Below are positions 34,348-42,317 of a DNA stretch of 64,000 nucleotides, one piece after another. Location of the stretch: positions 1,456,001 to 1,520,000 of the forward strand of contig NZ_CCSE01000001.1 in NCBI RefSeq assembly GCF_000756715.1, given 5' to 3'. The stretch is from Jeotgalicoccus saudimassiliensis. Its GTDB lineage: Bacteria; Bacillota; Bacilli; Staphylococcales; Salinicoccaceae. The position numbers and the translations under genes are program-made. The stretch's first letter is position 1; the number at the start of each line of letters is the position of its first letter. A model generated the notes under the pieces. It made no database searches, had not been told where the DNA came from, and saw nothing but the letters and a program-made list of their open reading frames with translations.

Positions 34348-35841
34348 ATGAATAAAGAAGCAGTACCGTTATTAGAAGAGGTAAAGCAGATACGCCAGCA
34401 AGTCAGAAAAGACGGCAGAGAAATACTGGAGCGCTGGCAGCAGAGAGAAGTCCGTGAAGATTATAAGCACAGCCTTAAAAATCTCGCTTCCTATATGGCG
34501 TTCCGACGGGAAGATCACAGGGACATACAGAATGCTTTAATACCGTGGGGTGTATCGTCACTCGGCCGTCTTGAACCCAACGTGCTCGGCAACCTCGATT
34601 CAGTAATTAAAACACTCGGTTACATTACCGGAGATATTCAGGATGATACTGAGTATTTTAAATACCCCGGCTCAACAGACCGAAAAAGTCTGCTTGAAAA
34701 AAATACCTCACTGCTGCTCGGCGAACGTGACGACCATCGTCATACGCAGATTATGGTAACGATGCCTACGGAAGCAGCGAAAGACTATGAGCTGGTTAAA
34801 ACGCTGATTGAGTCCGGCATGAATGCCGCACGTATCAACTGTGCTCACGATGACGAGAATACATGGAAACAGATGATTAACAACATCAAAGAAGCGTCAG
34901 GAGAAACGGGTAAATCATGCAGAATACTGATGGATATAAGCGGACCGAAAGTCCGTATTAAAACACTGCTGACTTCTAAAAGAAATCCTAAACTGAAGGC
35001 AGACGAGAATTTTCTGCTGTCCAATCAGGAAGCAATGGTGCTCCCGCAAAAAGTCAGCATAGCGATTAACACTTCCGTGCCGGAAGTACTTAAGAATGTG
35101 GATATCGATCAGCTTATTAAAATAGATGACGGACAGGTTGAAGCTGTCGTCACGGAAATTCAGGATGACGGCTTGATATGTAAAGTAAAAAAAACATCAA
35201 AACCAAAAGGTGTTAAAATCAAAACCGAAAAAGGGATAAACTTTCCGGTCCTGGATATGAATTTAAACGTCCTTACAGAAAAAGATATGACAGATCTCGA
35301 TTTCGCAGTGGAGAACGCAGATATCATCGCATTTTCATTCGTAAAAAGTGCTGATGATATGAAGTATATTGAAGATACACTGCAGGAGAAGCTCCCGGAA
35401 GATAAAAAAGATATGCCGATTATCGCTAAAATAGAAACAACAGAAGCAATTGGTGAAATACCCAATATTATTGCAGAAGCAGCATCAGCCAGATCATTTG
35501 GCATCATGGTCGCCAGGGGAGATCTTGCTGTTGAAATAGGCTATGAACGACTCAGTGAAATACAGGAAGAACTGCTGTGGATATGTGAAGCAGCCCATAC
35601 ACCGATTATTTGGGCGACGCAGGTGCTGGAATCGCTGATTAAAACAGGTATCCCGACACGTTCGGAAATTTCCGATGTTGTGGCCGGTGCACGTGCTGAA
35701 TGTATTATGCTGAACAAAGGAGATTACATCGTCGACGGCGTGAAAACGGTCGATGATATTCTGAGTAAGAGTGATGACCATAATTATAAGAAAACAGCGA
35801 TGCTCCGCGCACTGAATATATCCAAAACAATGTTTGAATAA
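34348..35841 (+). CDS. Atypical pyruvate kinase-like protein without C-terminal regulatory domain
   Basis: This 497-residue protein has an N-terminal extension of about 125 residues, alpha-helical and charged, followed by a pyruvate kinase barrel. Core residues are kept in variant form: MNAARINCAHDD (normally RxNFSHG), MDISGPKVRI (normally TKGPEIR), the catalytic Lys in PIIAKIETTEA, MVARGDLAVE, and ATQVLESLIKTGIPTRSEISD. The B domain is present. The sequence stops at the end of the barrel, so the allosteric C-domain and the extra PEP-utiliser-like domain of Bacillota PykA are missing. It is unlikely to be the main glycolytic enzyme. Activity is plausible because catalytic residues remain. Confidence 0.8.
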   Translation: MNKEAVPLLEEVKQIRQQVRKDGREILERWQQREVREDYKHSLKNLASYMAFRREDHRDIQNALIPWGVSSLGRLEPNVLGNLDSVIKTLGYITGDIQDDTEYFKYPGSTDRKSLLEKNTSLLLGERDDHRHTQIMVTMPTEAAKDYELVKTLIESGMNAARINCAHDDENTWKQMINNIKEASGETGKSCRILMDISGPKVRIKTLLTSKRNPKLKADENFLLSNQEAMVLPQKVSIAINTSVPEVLKNVDIDQLIKIDDGQVEAVVTEIQDDGLICKVKKTSKPKGVKIKTEKGINFPVLDMNLNVLTEKDMTDLDFAVENADIIAFSFVKSADDMKYIEDTLQEKLPEDKKDMPIIAKIETTEAIGEIPNIIAEAASARSFGIMVARGDLAVEIGYERLSEIQEELLWICEAAHTPIIWATQVLESLIKTGIPTRSEISDVVAGARAECIMLNKGDYIVDGVKTVDDILSKSDDHNYKKTAMLRALNISKTMFE

Positions 35842-35845
35842 GATC

Positions 35846-35878
35846 ATGTGCGTCTCAAAAAGGGGCGCATTTTTTTTA
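35846..35878 (+). terminator. Terminator of the pyruvate kinase-like gene
   Basis: ATGTGC/GCGCAT stem (with one G-U pair) followed by eight T. Confidence 0.65.
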
Positions 35879-35915
35879 TGATATAATCCAACATAAAACA
35901 GAGGCAGAAAGTTGG

Positions 35916-36308
35916 GTGGATATGCGTAAACTTAAAGAATTCACTAAATATATCATGATTGCAGCAGTTGGCGGAATACTTGATTTGCTGCTGTTTATCG
36001 TACTGCATACTTATACGGATATTCATATTCAAATAGTAAATCTGATCAGTATGTTCACAGGTATCACAACAAATTTTATATTAAATTATCATTTTAACTT
36101 CAAGGCGGACAGCAAGTTTTTCAAACGCTATTTTTCATTTCTGACTATCGGTGCTGTCGGCTTTTCAATTGTTTCAATATTCGTCTTTATTTTTGTGCAA
36201 AACCTTGAATGGAATGCTATTTTTGTTAAAATAGGCGCGACGATGTTTGCGACTGTTATTCAGTATTTTTTAAACCGGTATATATCATTCCGCAGATACA
36301 GAGCATAA
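35916..36308 (+). CDS. GtrA-family membrane protein
   Basis: This 130-residue protein has four membrane helices and GtrA-family marks: FTKYIMIAAVGGILDLLLF in helix 1, TGITTNFILNYHFNF after helix 2, and the C-terminal FLNRYISFR. GtrA proteins are thought to move lipid-linked sugars for cell-wall polysaccharide or teichoic acid glycosylation. The start could be GTG 35916 or ATG 35922; GAGG at 35901 favours the former slightly. No glycosyltransferase partner adjoins it. Confidence 0.82.
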   Translation: MDMRKLKEFTKYIMIAAVGGILDLLLFIVLHTYTDIHIQIVNLISMFTGITTNFILNYHFNFKADSKFFKRYFSFLTIGAVGFSIVSIFVFIFVQNLEWNAIFVKIGATMFATVIQYFLNRYISFRRYRA

Positions 36309-36443
36309 GGCGGAAACGACGTTCGGCAACATGAAAGAAGATGTTATTAAACATTTTGAACCAGGTTACGCGAATGATAATTTCTGCACATGCATTCTTC
36401 ATTCCAAATGGGAGAGTTAAAGGATTTAGGAACTTAACGCTCA

Positions 36444-36494
36444 AATCAATGTAATGTATAGCGTTACAAAACTATGCCATGCGTTACATTGATT
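36444..36494. repeat. Long-spaced inverted repeat flanking two GCGTTAC copies
   Basis: AATCAATGTAA (36444-36454) and TTACATTGATT (36484-36494) are perfect complements 29 bases apart. The second arm runs into a GCGTTACA copy, and another lies between the arms. It could be an operator or the outer stem of a larger RNA hairpin just before the terminator. Confidence 0.6.
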
Positions 36495-36498
36495 ATTT

Positions 36499-36537
36499 AA
36501 ATCCCGCCCGAGCTGCTAAAGCTCCAGCGGGATTTTT
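36499..36537 (+). terminator. Terminator downstream of gtrA
   Basis: AAATCCCGC/GCGGGATTT outer stem with an inner AGCT/AGCT pairing, followed by TTTTTG. Confidence 0.8.
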
Positions 36538-36604
36538 GTTTATCGGCAAAATGTATGCGTTCACAAAAACTCCATAATTTACTACAAAGATGTAAAAGTT
36601 ATTG

Positions 36605-36633
36605 TTGGTTATTCTTCAGTTATAGATTAGAAT
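36605..36633 (+). promoter_or_regulatory. gltS promoter
   Basis: TTGGTT (36605-36610), N17, TAGAAT (36628-36633), about 40 bases before ATG 36673. Confidence 0.55.
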
Positions 36634-36672
36634 AGGTTTTCTGATTGAATTTTAAATGATGGAGGATGGGAT

Positions 36673-37875
36673 ATGGAATTAAATTTAGTGACATCATTAT
36701 TTTTAGCAGTGATAGTTTACCTCATCGGTGCTTACTTAGTTAAAAAAATACATTTTTTAGATAGATACTCTATACCGGCACCAGTTGTCGGCGGTCTGAT
36801 TTTTGCAGTGTTCACATTGATAATGCACACTGCTGGTTTAGTTACGATAACTGTTGATACTTCTCTACAGTCTTTATTTATGATTATATTTTTTACAACA
36901 GTCGGTTTAGGTGCAAGTTTTAAACTTATTAAATTGGGTGGAAAACTACTTGTGATTTATTTACTTGCCGCAAGTTTTTTATCAATTGTACAAAATACTT
37001 TAGGTGTATCCATGGCAAGTCTGCTTGGTATAGATCCGCTGCTTGGTCTTATGGCTTCTTCTCCTGCGATGATCGGCGGGCACGGGGGTGCTGCAGCATT
37101 CGGTGAAACAATTGATGGATTAGGAGTACAGGGTGCGACAACTGTCGGGATTGCTGCGGCGACACTCGGCCTCATCGCCGGCGGCGTATTTGGCGGACCG
37201 GTTGCACGCTTTATGATTAACAAGCACAATCTTAAGAGTAACGAACCCAAGTTCGATGCTGGCGATTATGAAATTCCTGTTCAGAAAAAAGAAAATAAAT
37301 TTACAATCGATCAATTCTTTATATACCTTGCCATTATTACATTCGCTATGGCGCTCGGAACGTATATTGGCGGTATCTTTTCTGATTTAACCGGAGTTAT
37401 CCTGCCTGATTATGTAGGTGCAATGTTTGTGGCTATTGTTGTCAGAACACTGCTAGATGCAACACAGGACAGAATTCCATTTGATTTTGACACAACAATT
37501 AACGATAAAATCGGAGCTGTTTCATTAGGCTTGTTCCTGTCATTCGCGTTAATGAGTATAAAACTTTGGGAGCTCGCAGATCTGGCACTGCCGATTCTGC
37601 TGATTGTTTCTGTTCACGTTATCGTTATTATTCTGTATACAATGTTTATTGTCTACAGACTGCTCGGGAAAAATTATGACGCAGTAGTAATGATTAACGG
37701 ACTGATAGGAAGCGGTTTAGGTGCAACACCTACAGCGATGGCTAACATGGATGCAATTACATCTAAATTCGGTTCTTCGAAGACTGCTTACTTAATCGTA
37801 CCGGTCGTTGGAGCATTCCTTATTGATATCGTTAACATTCCCGTTATCGTGTTCTTTATAAATTTATTCAGTTAA
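36673..37875 (+). CDS. gltS: Sodium/glutamate symporter
   Basis: This 400-residue GltS-family carrier has ten or more helices in two inverted halves. Family re-entrant loop motifs are GLMASSPAMIGGHGGAAAFGE in the first half and MINGLIGSGLGATPTAMANMD in the second. It would take up glutamate with Na+. It is monocistronic, with its own promoter and a strong terminator. The RBS is GGAGGATGGG. Confidence 0.94.
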   Translation: MELNLVTSLFLAVIVYLIGAYLVKKIHFLDRYSIPAPVVGGLIFAVFTLIMHTAGLVTITVDTSLQSLFMIIFFTTVGLGASFKLIKLGGKLLVIYLLAASFLSIVQNTLGVSMASLLGIDPLLGLMASSPAMIGGHGGAAAFGETIDGLGVQGATTVGIAAATLGLIAGGVFGGPVARFMINKHNLKSNEPKFDAGDYEIPVQKKENKFTIDQFFIYLAIITFAMALGTYIGGIFSDLTGVILPDYVGAMFVAIVVRTLLDATQDRIPFDFDTTINDKIGAVSLGLFLSFALMSIKLWELADLALPILLIVSVHVIVIILYTMFIVYRLLGKNYDAVVMINGLIGSGLGATPTAMANMDAITSKFGSSKTAYLIVPVVGAFLIDIVNIPVIVFFINLFS

Positions 37876-37880
37876 ACATT

Positions 37881-37905
37881 AAAAGCCGGGGAGTCCCCGG
37901 CTTTT
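37881..37905. terminator. Bidirectional terminator gltS / small gene
   Basis: AAAAGCCGGGG-AGT-CCCCGGCTTTT has an 11-bp perfect stem followed by a T run on the plus strand and an A run before it. Confidence 0.9.
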
Positions 37906-38157
37906 TTATGCGTATTTATCTTCCTGTTCAGATGCCTTATCCCGTAACTCGTTATAATATAATACGCTGGTCATCGCACCTTCATCCACCATATTTGCAT
38001 CCCTTGCCTCATCAGGCTTTCCGAGATTAATAATATAGTCATCATCCGTCCATTTATTCACAGCACCTTTAATTAACTGTCCCGCTTCTGTCTTTGATGC
38101 ATAAAGTGCTCCTGCTGCGAGTCCCGCTCCAATAATAAACTTCGTTCGTTTACGCAT
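37906..38157 (-). CDS. Small unknown protein with N-terminal membrane anchor
   Basis: This 83-residue protein has a short basic start (MRKRTK), one Ala/Gly-rich helix (FIIGAGLAAGALYA) and an acidic soluble tail. I recognise no family; the shape resembles YtxH-type general stress proteins. The RBS AAGGAGG precedes ATG 38157. A sigma-B-like promoter lies upstream. It is monocistronic. Confidence 0.7.
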   Translation of the reverse strand: MRKRTKFIIGAGLAAGALYASKTEAGQLIKGAVNKWTDDDYIINLGKPDEARDANMVDEGAMTSVLYYNELRDKASEQEDKYA

Positions 38158-38204
38158 GGTAAATCCTCCTTAAAAGATTAGTTCGCAACTGCCTTTATTT
38201 ACCT

Positions 38205-38230
38205 ATTCCCGTTTTAGAGCATGACCTAAC
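38205..38230 (-). promoter_or_regulatory. Weak candidate sigma-B promoter
   Basis: On the minus strand GTTAGG (38230-38225), N14, GGGAAT (38210-38205). The -10 is a common variant; the -35 matches only its first three bases and the overall spacing. Confidence 0.35.
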
Positions 38231-38252
38231 AACTTTATGATGTTTCACACAT

Positions 38253-38282
38253 TTGATACTCACTATTATAAATGGGTATAAT
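38253..38282 (+). promoter_or_regulatory. Promoter of the QueD-like gene
   Basis: TTGATA (38253-38258), N18, TATAAT (38277-38282), about 30 bases before ATG 38314. Confidence 0.6.
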
Positions 38283-38313
38283 TAATTAAATTGATTTATA
38301 AAGAGGTAGTTAT

Positions 38314-38748
38314 ATGAATATTAACGATGTAAAGCCGCCTGCAGAGTTTAAGTATTTTGAAGAACAGGTAACCATTCACAAACATTTTTCGTTTATATGC
38401 GATAACCGTATATTTTTTTCTAATACTGCTTTTAAAGATTTAAAGAATCATCATTATTCTTTCAGCATTGAGATATCTTCACCTGTTAATGCTCTTGGGC
38501 TTGCGACTGATTTTCATTTAATCGATAAAATTTACGATGAAGAAATCGGCATTAAGCTGGATAACTGCCTGCTTAATGAAACGCTTCCGGAGATGAATAC
38601 GACAGCAGAAAACATATCTTACTGGCTGTTTGAAGAGCTTTCTGCACGTTTGCCGGAGAATGATGTACTGCTGAAAGTAACGCTGTACGAAAATCCGAGG
38701 CAGGGTGTTACGATTACTAAACAGATGACACTTCACAAATTCACATAA
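38314..38748 (+). CDS. 6-pyruvoyl/6-carboxytetrahydropterin synthase-like protein
   Basis: This 144-residue T-fold protein is of the PTPS/QueD type. The second half has the family block NCLLNETLPEMNTTAENISYW and the anchoring-type Glu in TLYENPRQG. The Zn-His region is atypical: HKHFSF and KNHHYSF replace the usual AAH...HGHNY, and no Cys stands in the catalytic position. It may be a divergent QueD or a pterin-binding paralogue with changed chemistry. It stands alone, with its own promoter, just before the TPP riboswitch, and a carbinolamine dehydratase lies 4.5 kb upstream. Confidence 0.6.
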   Translation: MNINDVKPPAEFKYFEEQVTIHKHFSFICDNRIFFSNTAFKDLKNHHYSFSIEISSPVNALGLATDFHLIDKIYDEEIGIKLDNCLLNETLPEMNTTAENISYWLFEELSARLPENDVLLKVTLYENPRQGVTITKQMTLHKFT

Positions 38749-38782
38749 GTGGACTATGATAGTGATAATCAAATAATGAATT

Positions 38783-38862
38783 CACCACCACTGGGGGTGT
38801 CCGTACGGACTGAGATTGACCCTTATCACCTGATCTAGATCATACTAGCGTAGGGAAGTGGC
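38783..38862 (+). promoter_or_regulatory. TPP riboswitch (thi box)
   Basis: The thi-box core is readable: ACTGGGGGTGTCC, then GGACTGAGATTGACCCTT (the CTGAGA pyrimidine-sensor motif), ACCTGATCTAGATCATAC, and TAGCGTAGGGAAGTGG. It lies upstream of a thiamine-family ECF transporter operon and should switch it off when thiamine pyrophosphate is plentiful. Confidence 0.95.
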
Positions 38863-38875
38863 ATATTTTTATATG

Positions 38876-38905
38876 CACACCATTCCGTTAGTGGTGTGTT
38901 TTTTT
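38876..38905 (+). terminator. TPP-riboswitch-controlled terminator
   Basis: CACACCA-N9-TGGTGTG followed by seven T, directly after the thi box and before ykoE. Confidence 0.88.
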
Positions 38906-38933
38906 GTTTGAAATTTATAACGGAGGCTTCATC

Positions 38934-39515
38934 ATGAAAAAAGGAAACAGTTTAACACTCACTGATATTTTAATTACTGTCGTTATCGCACTCGTTTTCG
39001 CTGTTATTTATTCTTTATGGGACGGAATTTATACTATTCTGCAGCCGTTCGGACTTCACTTAAATGAACTGGTTTACGGCATGTGGTTTATCGCTGCAAT
39101 TGTGGCGTACTTAATTATAAGAAAGCCCGGTGTTGCACTGATTGCCGAGTTTGCAGCGGCTTCCGGGGAAACGATTGTACTGCTGCAGTTTGATGTCTCG
39201 CTGATTATGTATGGTTTAATACAGGGACTGGTTTGTGAGCTTGTATTCCTGTTCTTCAGATATAAGAGTACAAGCCTGATGGCGGCAGTTCTTGCCGGTA
39301 TAGCAGCTGCTCTGTCAACGCTGCCACTCGATTGGTATTACGGTTATCTCGGACACCTTGAAACATGGAATCTGGCATTAATGTTCTCACTCAGAATTCT
39401 CAGTGGTGCGATTGTAGCCGGCTGGCTGGGTCATTTGCTCTATAAAGCTTTGAAAGAAACCGGCGTCTTAAAGTTTGTCGGTCGAAGAGCTGATAATTCA
39501 CATGAAGGATTATAA
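38934..39515 (+). CDS. ykoE: ECF transporter S component YkoE (thiamine/HMP)
   Basis: This 193-residue membrane protein with six helices is the substrate-binding S component of the YkoEDC ECF transporter, linked to thiamine or hydroxymethylpyrimidine uptake. I start it at ATG 38934 with CGGAGG upstream; the longer frame from TTG 38904 would begin inside the terminator T tract. TPP riboswitch control supports the assignment. YkoF, the cytoplasmic HMP-binding protein of the Bacillus operon, is absent. Confidence 0.9.
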   Translation: MKKGNSLTLTDILITVVIALVFAVIYSLWDGIYTILQPFGLHLNELVYGMWFIAAIVAYLIIRKPGVALIAEFAAASGETIVLLQFDVSLIMYGLIQGLVCELVFLFFRYKSTSLMAAVLAGIAAALSTLPLDWYYGYLGHLETWNLALMFSLRILSGAIVAGWLGHLLYKALKETGVLKFVGRRADNSHEGL

Positions 39516-39516
39516 T

Positions 39517-40923
39517 ATGTCTGGTGTAAATATAGAAAAATTGAATTTAAAATTTCCGGAAGCACCTGCCAAGCTTTTTAACGATTTAAATATTTATATC
39601 GAATCAGGGGAGAAAGTACTGCTGCTCGGACCGAGCGGTTCGGGAAAAAGTACGCTGCTGAATGTCATGGGCGGATTAATTCCCAATGTTATTCATACAC
39701 CGATGAAAGCTGAGATTCTCGATATTCCTGATGATAATGCTTATGTGTTTCAGGATCCTGATTCTCAGTTTACGATGCCGACTGTTGCAGAAGAACTCGC
39801 TTTTATATTAGAAAACAGAAGTATTCCAAAAGAAAATATGGAACCGATGATGCTGGATGCACTGAAGCAGACCCGACTCGATGTGCCTCTCGACTTAAAT
39901 ATTAATAACTTATCCGGCGGAATGAAGCAGAAGCTGTCTATCGCTTCCGCACTGCTGCAGAACCCAGATACACTGTTCCTGGATGAACCGACAAGTATGC
40001 TGGACGATGAATCCGCAGCTTCGTTGTGGAACGTTATTGAGCAGATTTGGGAAAAACGCACAGTAGTTATCGTTGAACATCGTGTTGATTATATTTGGGA
40101 TAAAGTCGACCGTGTCATTCTGATGAATGGCGCAGCACAGATTATCCACGAAGGTATACCCAATGACGTTTTAAGACATCACAAAGACCTTTTAAATGAA
40201 TACGGTGTCTGGCATCCGGAATCGTGGCAGAAGGCTCCTGTATACGCTCCGCTGTCACCTCAGGATGAAGTACTGCTGAAACTGAAAGACCTGCATCTTG
40301 AACGCCGGGGCATGGAGATTCTGCACGTTGATCATTTAAGTGTTGGAAAAGGGGAATGGATTACACTAGAAGGCAAAAATGGCACTGGTAAATCCAGCCT
40401 GCTGCTTGCGATTATGAAACTCATTCCGGCAGACGGCAGCATTTATTACCGAGGTAAAATAATTAAAAAGACCAAACACATTGCGGGAAACGTATATCCT
40501 GTTTTCCAAAATCCGGAACTGCAATTTATTACACATAAAGTATTCGATGAAATTTTTATCAATATGGAATCCCGTTTTGAATACACGGAGGCAGTGCGCC
40601 GGACAGAGGTTATTTTAAATCAGTTCGGGCTGAATAATATTGCCCATCTGCATCCGCTTGAAATTTCCACCGGCCAGAAAAGACGCTTAAGTGTTGCAAC
40701 AGCTCTCGGCGCTGTACCTGATGTGCTGCTGCTCGATGAGCCGACGTTCGGTCTCGATCAGAAATCAGCTTTTCGTATGCTCAGTATGTTTCATGAAATG
40801 ACCGCCGCTGGCACAACGATAATTATGATTACACATGATGAGAATATTAAAGAACGCTATCCGTTGAGACGGTTGATTATTGAAAATGGAACACTTCATG
40901 AGAAGAGGACAAATCATGCTTGA
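39517..40923 (+). CDS. ykoD: ECF transporter duplicated ATPase YkoD
   Basis: This 468-residue protein has two fused ABC domains. Domain 1 has GPSGSGKST, LSGGMKQKLSIA and LFLDEPTS. Domain 2 has GKNGTGKSS, a weaker signature ISTGQKRRLSVA and LLLDEPTFG. ATG 39517, with AAGGA seven bases upstream and two bases after the ykoE stop, is preferred over ATG 39502 and ATG 39475, which overlap ykoE. It powers the YkoE/YkoC complex. Confidence 0.93.
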   Translation: MSGVNIEKLNLKFPEAPAKLFNDLNIYIESGEKVLLLGPSGSGKSTLLNVMGGLIPNVIHTPMKAEILDIPDDNAYVFQDPDSQFTMPTVAEELAFILENRSIPKENMEPMMLDALKQTRLDVPLDLNINNLSGGMKQKLSIASALLQNPDTLFLDEPTSMLDDESAASLWNVIEQIWEKRTVVIVEHRVDYIWDKVDRVILMNGAAQIIHEGIPNDVLRHHKDLLNEYGVWHPESWQKAPVYAPLSPQDEVLLKLKDLHLERRGMEILHVDHLSVGKGEWITLEGKNGTGKSSLLLAIMKLIPADGSIYYRGKIIKKTKHIAGNVYPVFQNPELQFITHKVFDEIFINMESRFEYTEAVRRTEVILNQFGLNNIAHLHPLEISTGQKRRLSVATALGAVPDVLLLDEPTFGLDQKSAFRMLSMFHEMTAAGTTIIMITHDENIKERYPLRRLIIENGTLHEKRTNHA

Positions 40924-41707
40924 AACGATAAAGAATTACAGCACCTTTATAGATAAAGCGAATCCGCTGACGAAAATACTGCTCGCGGCAATACTTTTTG
41001 CCACAGTAATTTTCATTCATAATCCGAACGTCCTCTTTCATCTGACAATACTCATACTCATAACATTACTGTGCCTAAGCGGTGTTAAAATTAAATATCT
41101 CGCCATGCTGCTGATTTTCATATTTATTTCAGGGTTCATCTCAAGTCTCTATATGATATTTTACGGTGAAGGTACTGAAACACTGTTTCGCTACGGCATT
41201 ATTCATATTACTGAAGAAAGCTTTGTCAGGGGACTTCACATTACGATGCGCGGCGTTATTCTGTCGTTATTCGGTGCACTCGTTATATTTACGACGAAGA
41301 TTACCGATGTGTTTTACGCTTTGATGATTCAGCTTAAAGTGAAACCTAAATATGCCTATTCTTTTATGGCAGCGATACGAATGGTGCCGATTATTGTCTC
41401 CGAATACTTCCAGCTGAGACAGGCGAGAAAAGTGCGCAGTGCACTGATTAACAAAAAACATATTTCTGGATTTAAAGGCCTGAAATCAACGATTGTCACA
41501 TTGCTCAGCCAAAGTATCAGACGGGCATACAGACTCGGCATTGCTATGGAATCAAAAGGGTTCACAGACGGCAGCCGAACATATTATCACAGAACAACTT
41601 TCTCGAAATACGATTTATATTTACTGCTGATGATCGCTGCTGCAATATTTGCTGCCGTACAGCTTGGAGCAGTAATTTCTCCGTTCGAAAGTACTGATGC
41701 AAGATAA
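40916..41707 (+). CDS. ykoC: ECF transporter T component YkoC
   Basis: This 263-residue transmembrane coupling protein (EcfT family) has the cytoplasmic coupling motifs QARKVRSALI and ARG-like RRAYRLGIAMESKGF near the C-terminus. ATG 40916 overlaps the ATPase stop by eight bases (ATGCTTGA) with GAGGAC upstream; the longer frame from 40880 has no RBS. It ends exactly where the left half of the interrupted terminator begins. Confidence 0.92.
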   Translation: MLETIKNYSTFIDKANPLTKILLAAILFATVIFIHNPNVLFHLTILILITLLCLSGVKIKYLAMLLIFIFISGFISSLYMIFYGEGTETLFRYGIIHITEESFVRGLHITMRGVILSLFGALVIFTTKITDVFYALMIQLKVKPKYAYSFMAAIRMVPIIVSEYFQLRQARKVRSALINKKHISGFKGLKSTIVTLLSQSIRRAYRLGIAMESKGFTDGSRTYYHRTTFSKYDLYLLLMIAAAIFAAVQLGAVISPFESTDAR

Positions 41708-41730
41708 AAAAAGTCCGCTTAAAATGATGT

Positions 41731-41772
41731 GCACCCCTAAAGTTGAACTCCAAAATTCAACTTTAGGGGTGC
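41731..41772 (+). other. IS left-end hairpin enclosing the orfA ribosome binding site
   Basis: GCACCCCTAAAGTTGAA and its exact complement (17-bp stem) are separated by 8 bases. The right arm contains AGGGGTG, the RBS of orfA (ATG 41779), and is followed by TTTTATAT. A transcript entering from outside would fold this stem and hide the RBS or terminate. Confidence 0.8.
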
Positions 41773-41778
41773 TTTTAT

Positions 41779-42312
41779 ATGTATAGAAAACATTCAATCG
41801 ATTTCAAGATTAAAGTGGTGAATGAGTATTTAACGGGGAACAATGGCTTTAACAGACTGGAAAGTAAGTATGGTATTACCAGTAGTTTAATCCGTACATG
41901 GGTCAATCAATTCAATCAAAATGGTGTTCAAGGATTGACGGCAGGGATGACAAAATCCACTTATTCCAAGTCATTTAAACTCGAGGTCATACAGTACCGT
42001 CTCGAACATCATTTATCATACAGGGAAACAGCGAATGCTTTTGACATACCGAATCCCTCAATCATTGCTCAGTGGCAGAGTCGGTATCATCAATATGGTA
42101 TTCTGGGTTTAGAAACCCAACCGAAAGGCAGGCCGTCTAAACTGATGAATAAGAAACAATCCAGGAAGAAACGAAATGAAAGTCAGCCATTGAACGAAAC
42201 AGAACGTGAGGAACTGGAACGTTTAAGAATTGAGAACCGTAAGCTGGAGGTCGCCATTGCCCTGGAAAAAAAGTTACAATCCTTAGCTCGAGACAAACGA
42301 ACAAAGAAATAG
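41779..42312 (+). CDS. IS3-family transposase OrfA
   Basis: This 177-residue DNA-binding subunit has two helix-turn-helix segments, FKIKVVNEYLTGNNGFNRLE and FKLEVIQYRLEHHLSYRETA, the IS150-type duplicated HTH. A leucine-zipper-like coiled coil follows (ETEREELERLRIENRKLEVAIALEKK). Ribosomes reaching A-AAA-AAG (42267-42273) at codons 163-165 can slip to -1 and continue into orfB, giving the OrfAB transposase. Confidence 0.93.
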   Translation: MYRKHSIDFKIKVVNEYLTGNNGFNRLESKYGITSSLIRTWVNQFNQNGVQGLTAGMTKSTYSKSFKLEVIQYRLEHHLSYRETANAFDIPNPSIIAQWQSRYHQYGILGLETQPKGRPSKLMNKKQSRKKRNESQPLNETEREELERLRIENRKLEVAIALEKKLQSLARDKRTKK

Positions 42313-42317
42313 TCAGA

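Larger units (their letters stand above)
36309..36672. other. 364-base intergenic region between gtrA and gltS
   Basis: No convincing gene is present. A 29-codon frame from ATG 36331 lacks an RBS. The region holds an 11-bp inverted repeat around two GCGTTAC copies, a clear terminator and the gltS promoter, each listed separately. Confidence 0.7.

Noticed and set aside
36331-36420. Short reading frame of 29 codons (MKEDVIKHFEPGYAND...)
   Set aside because: No RBS before the ATG, no recognisable domain, and it lies in the untranslated tail of gtrA.
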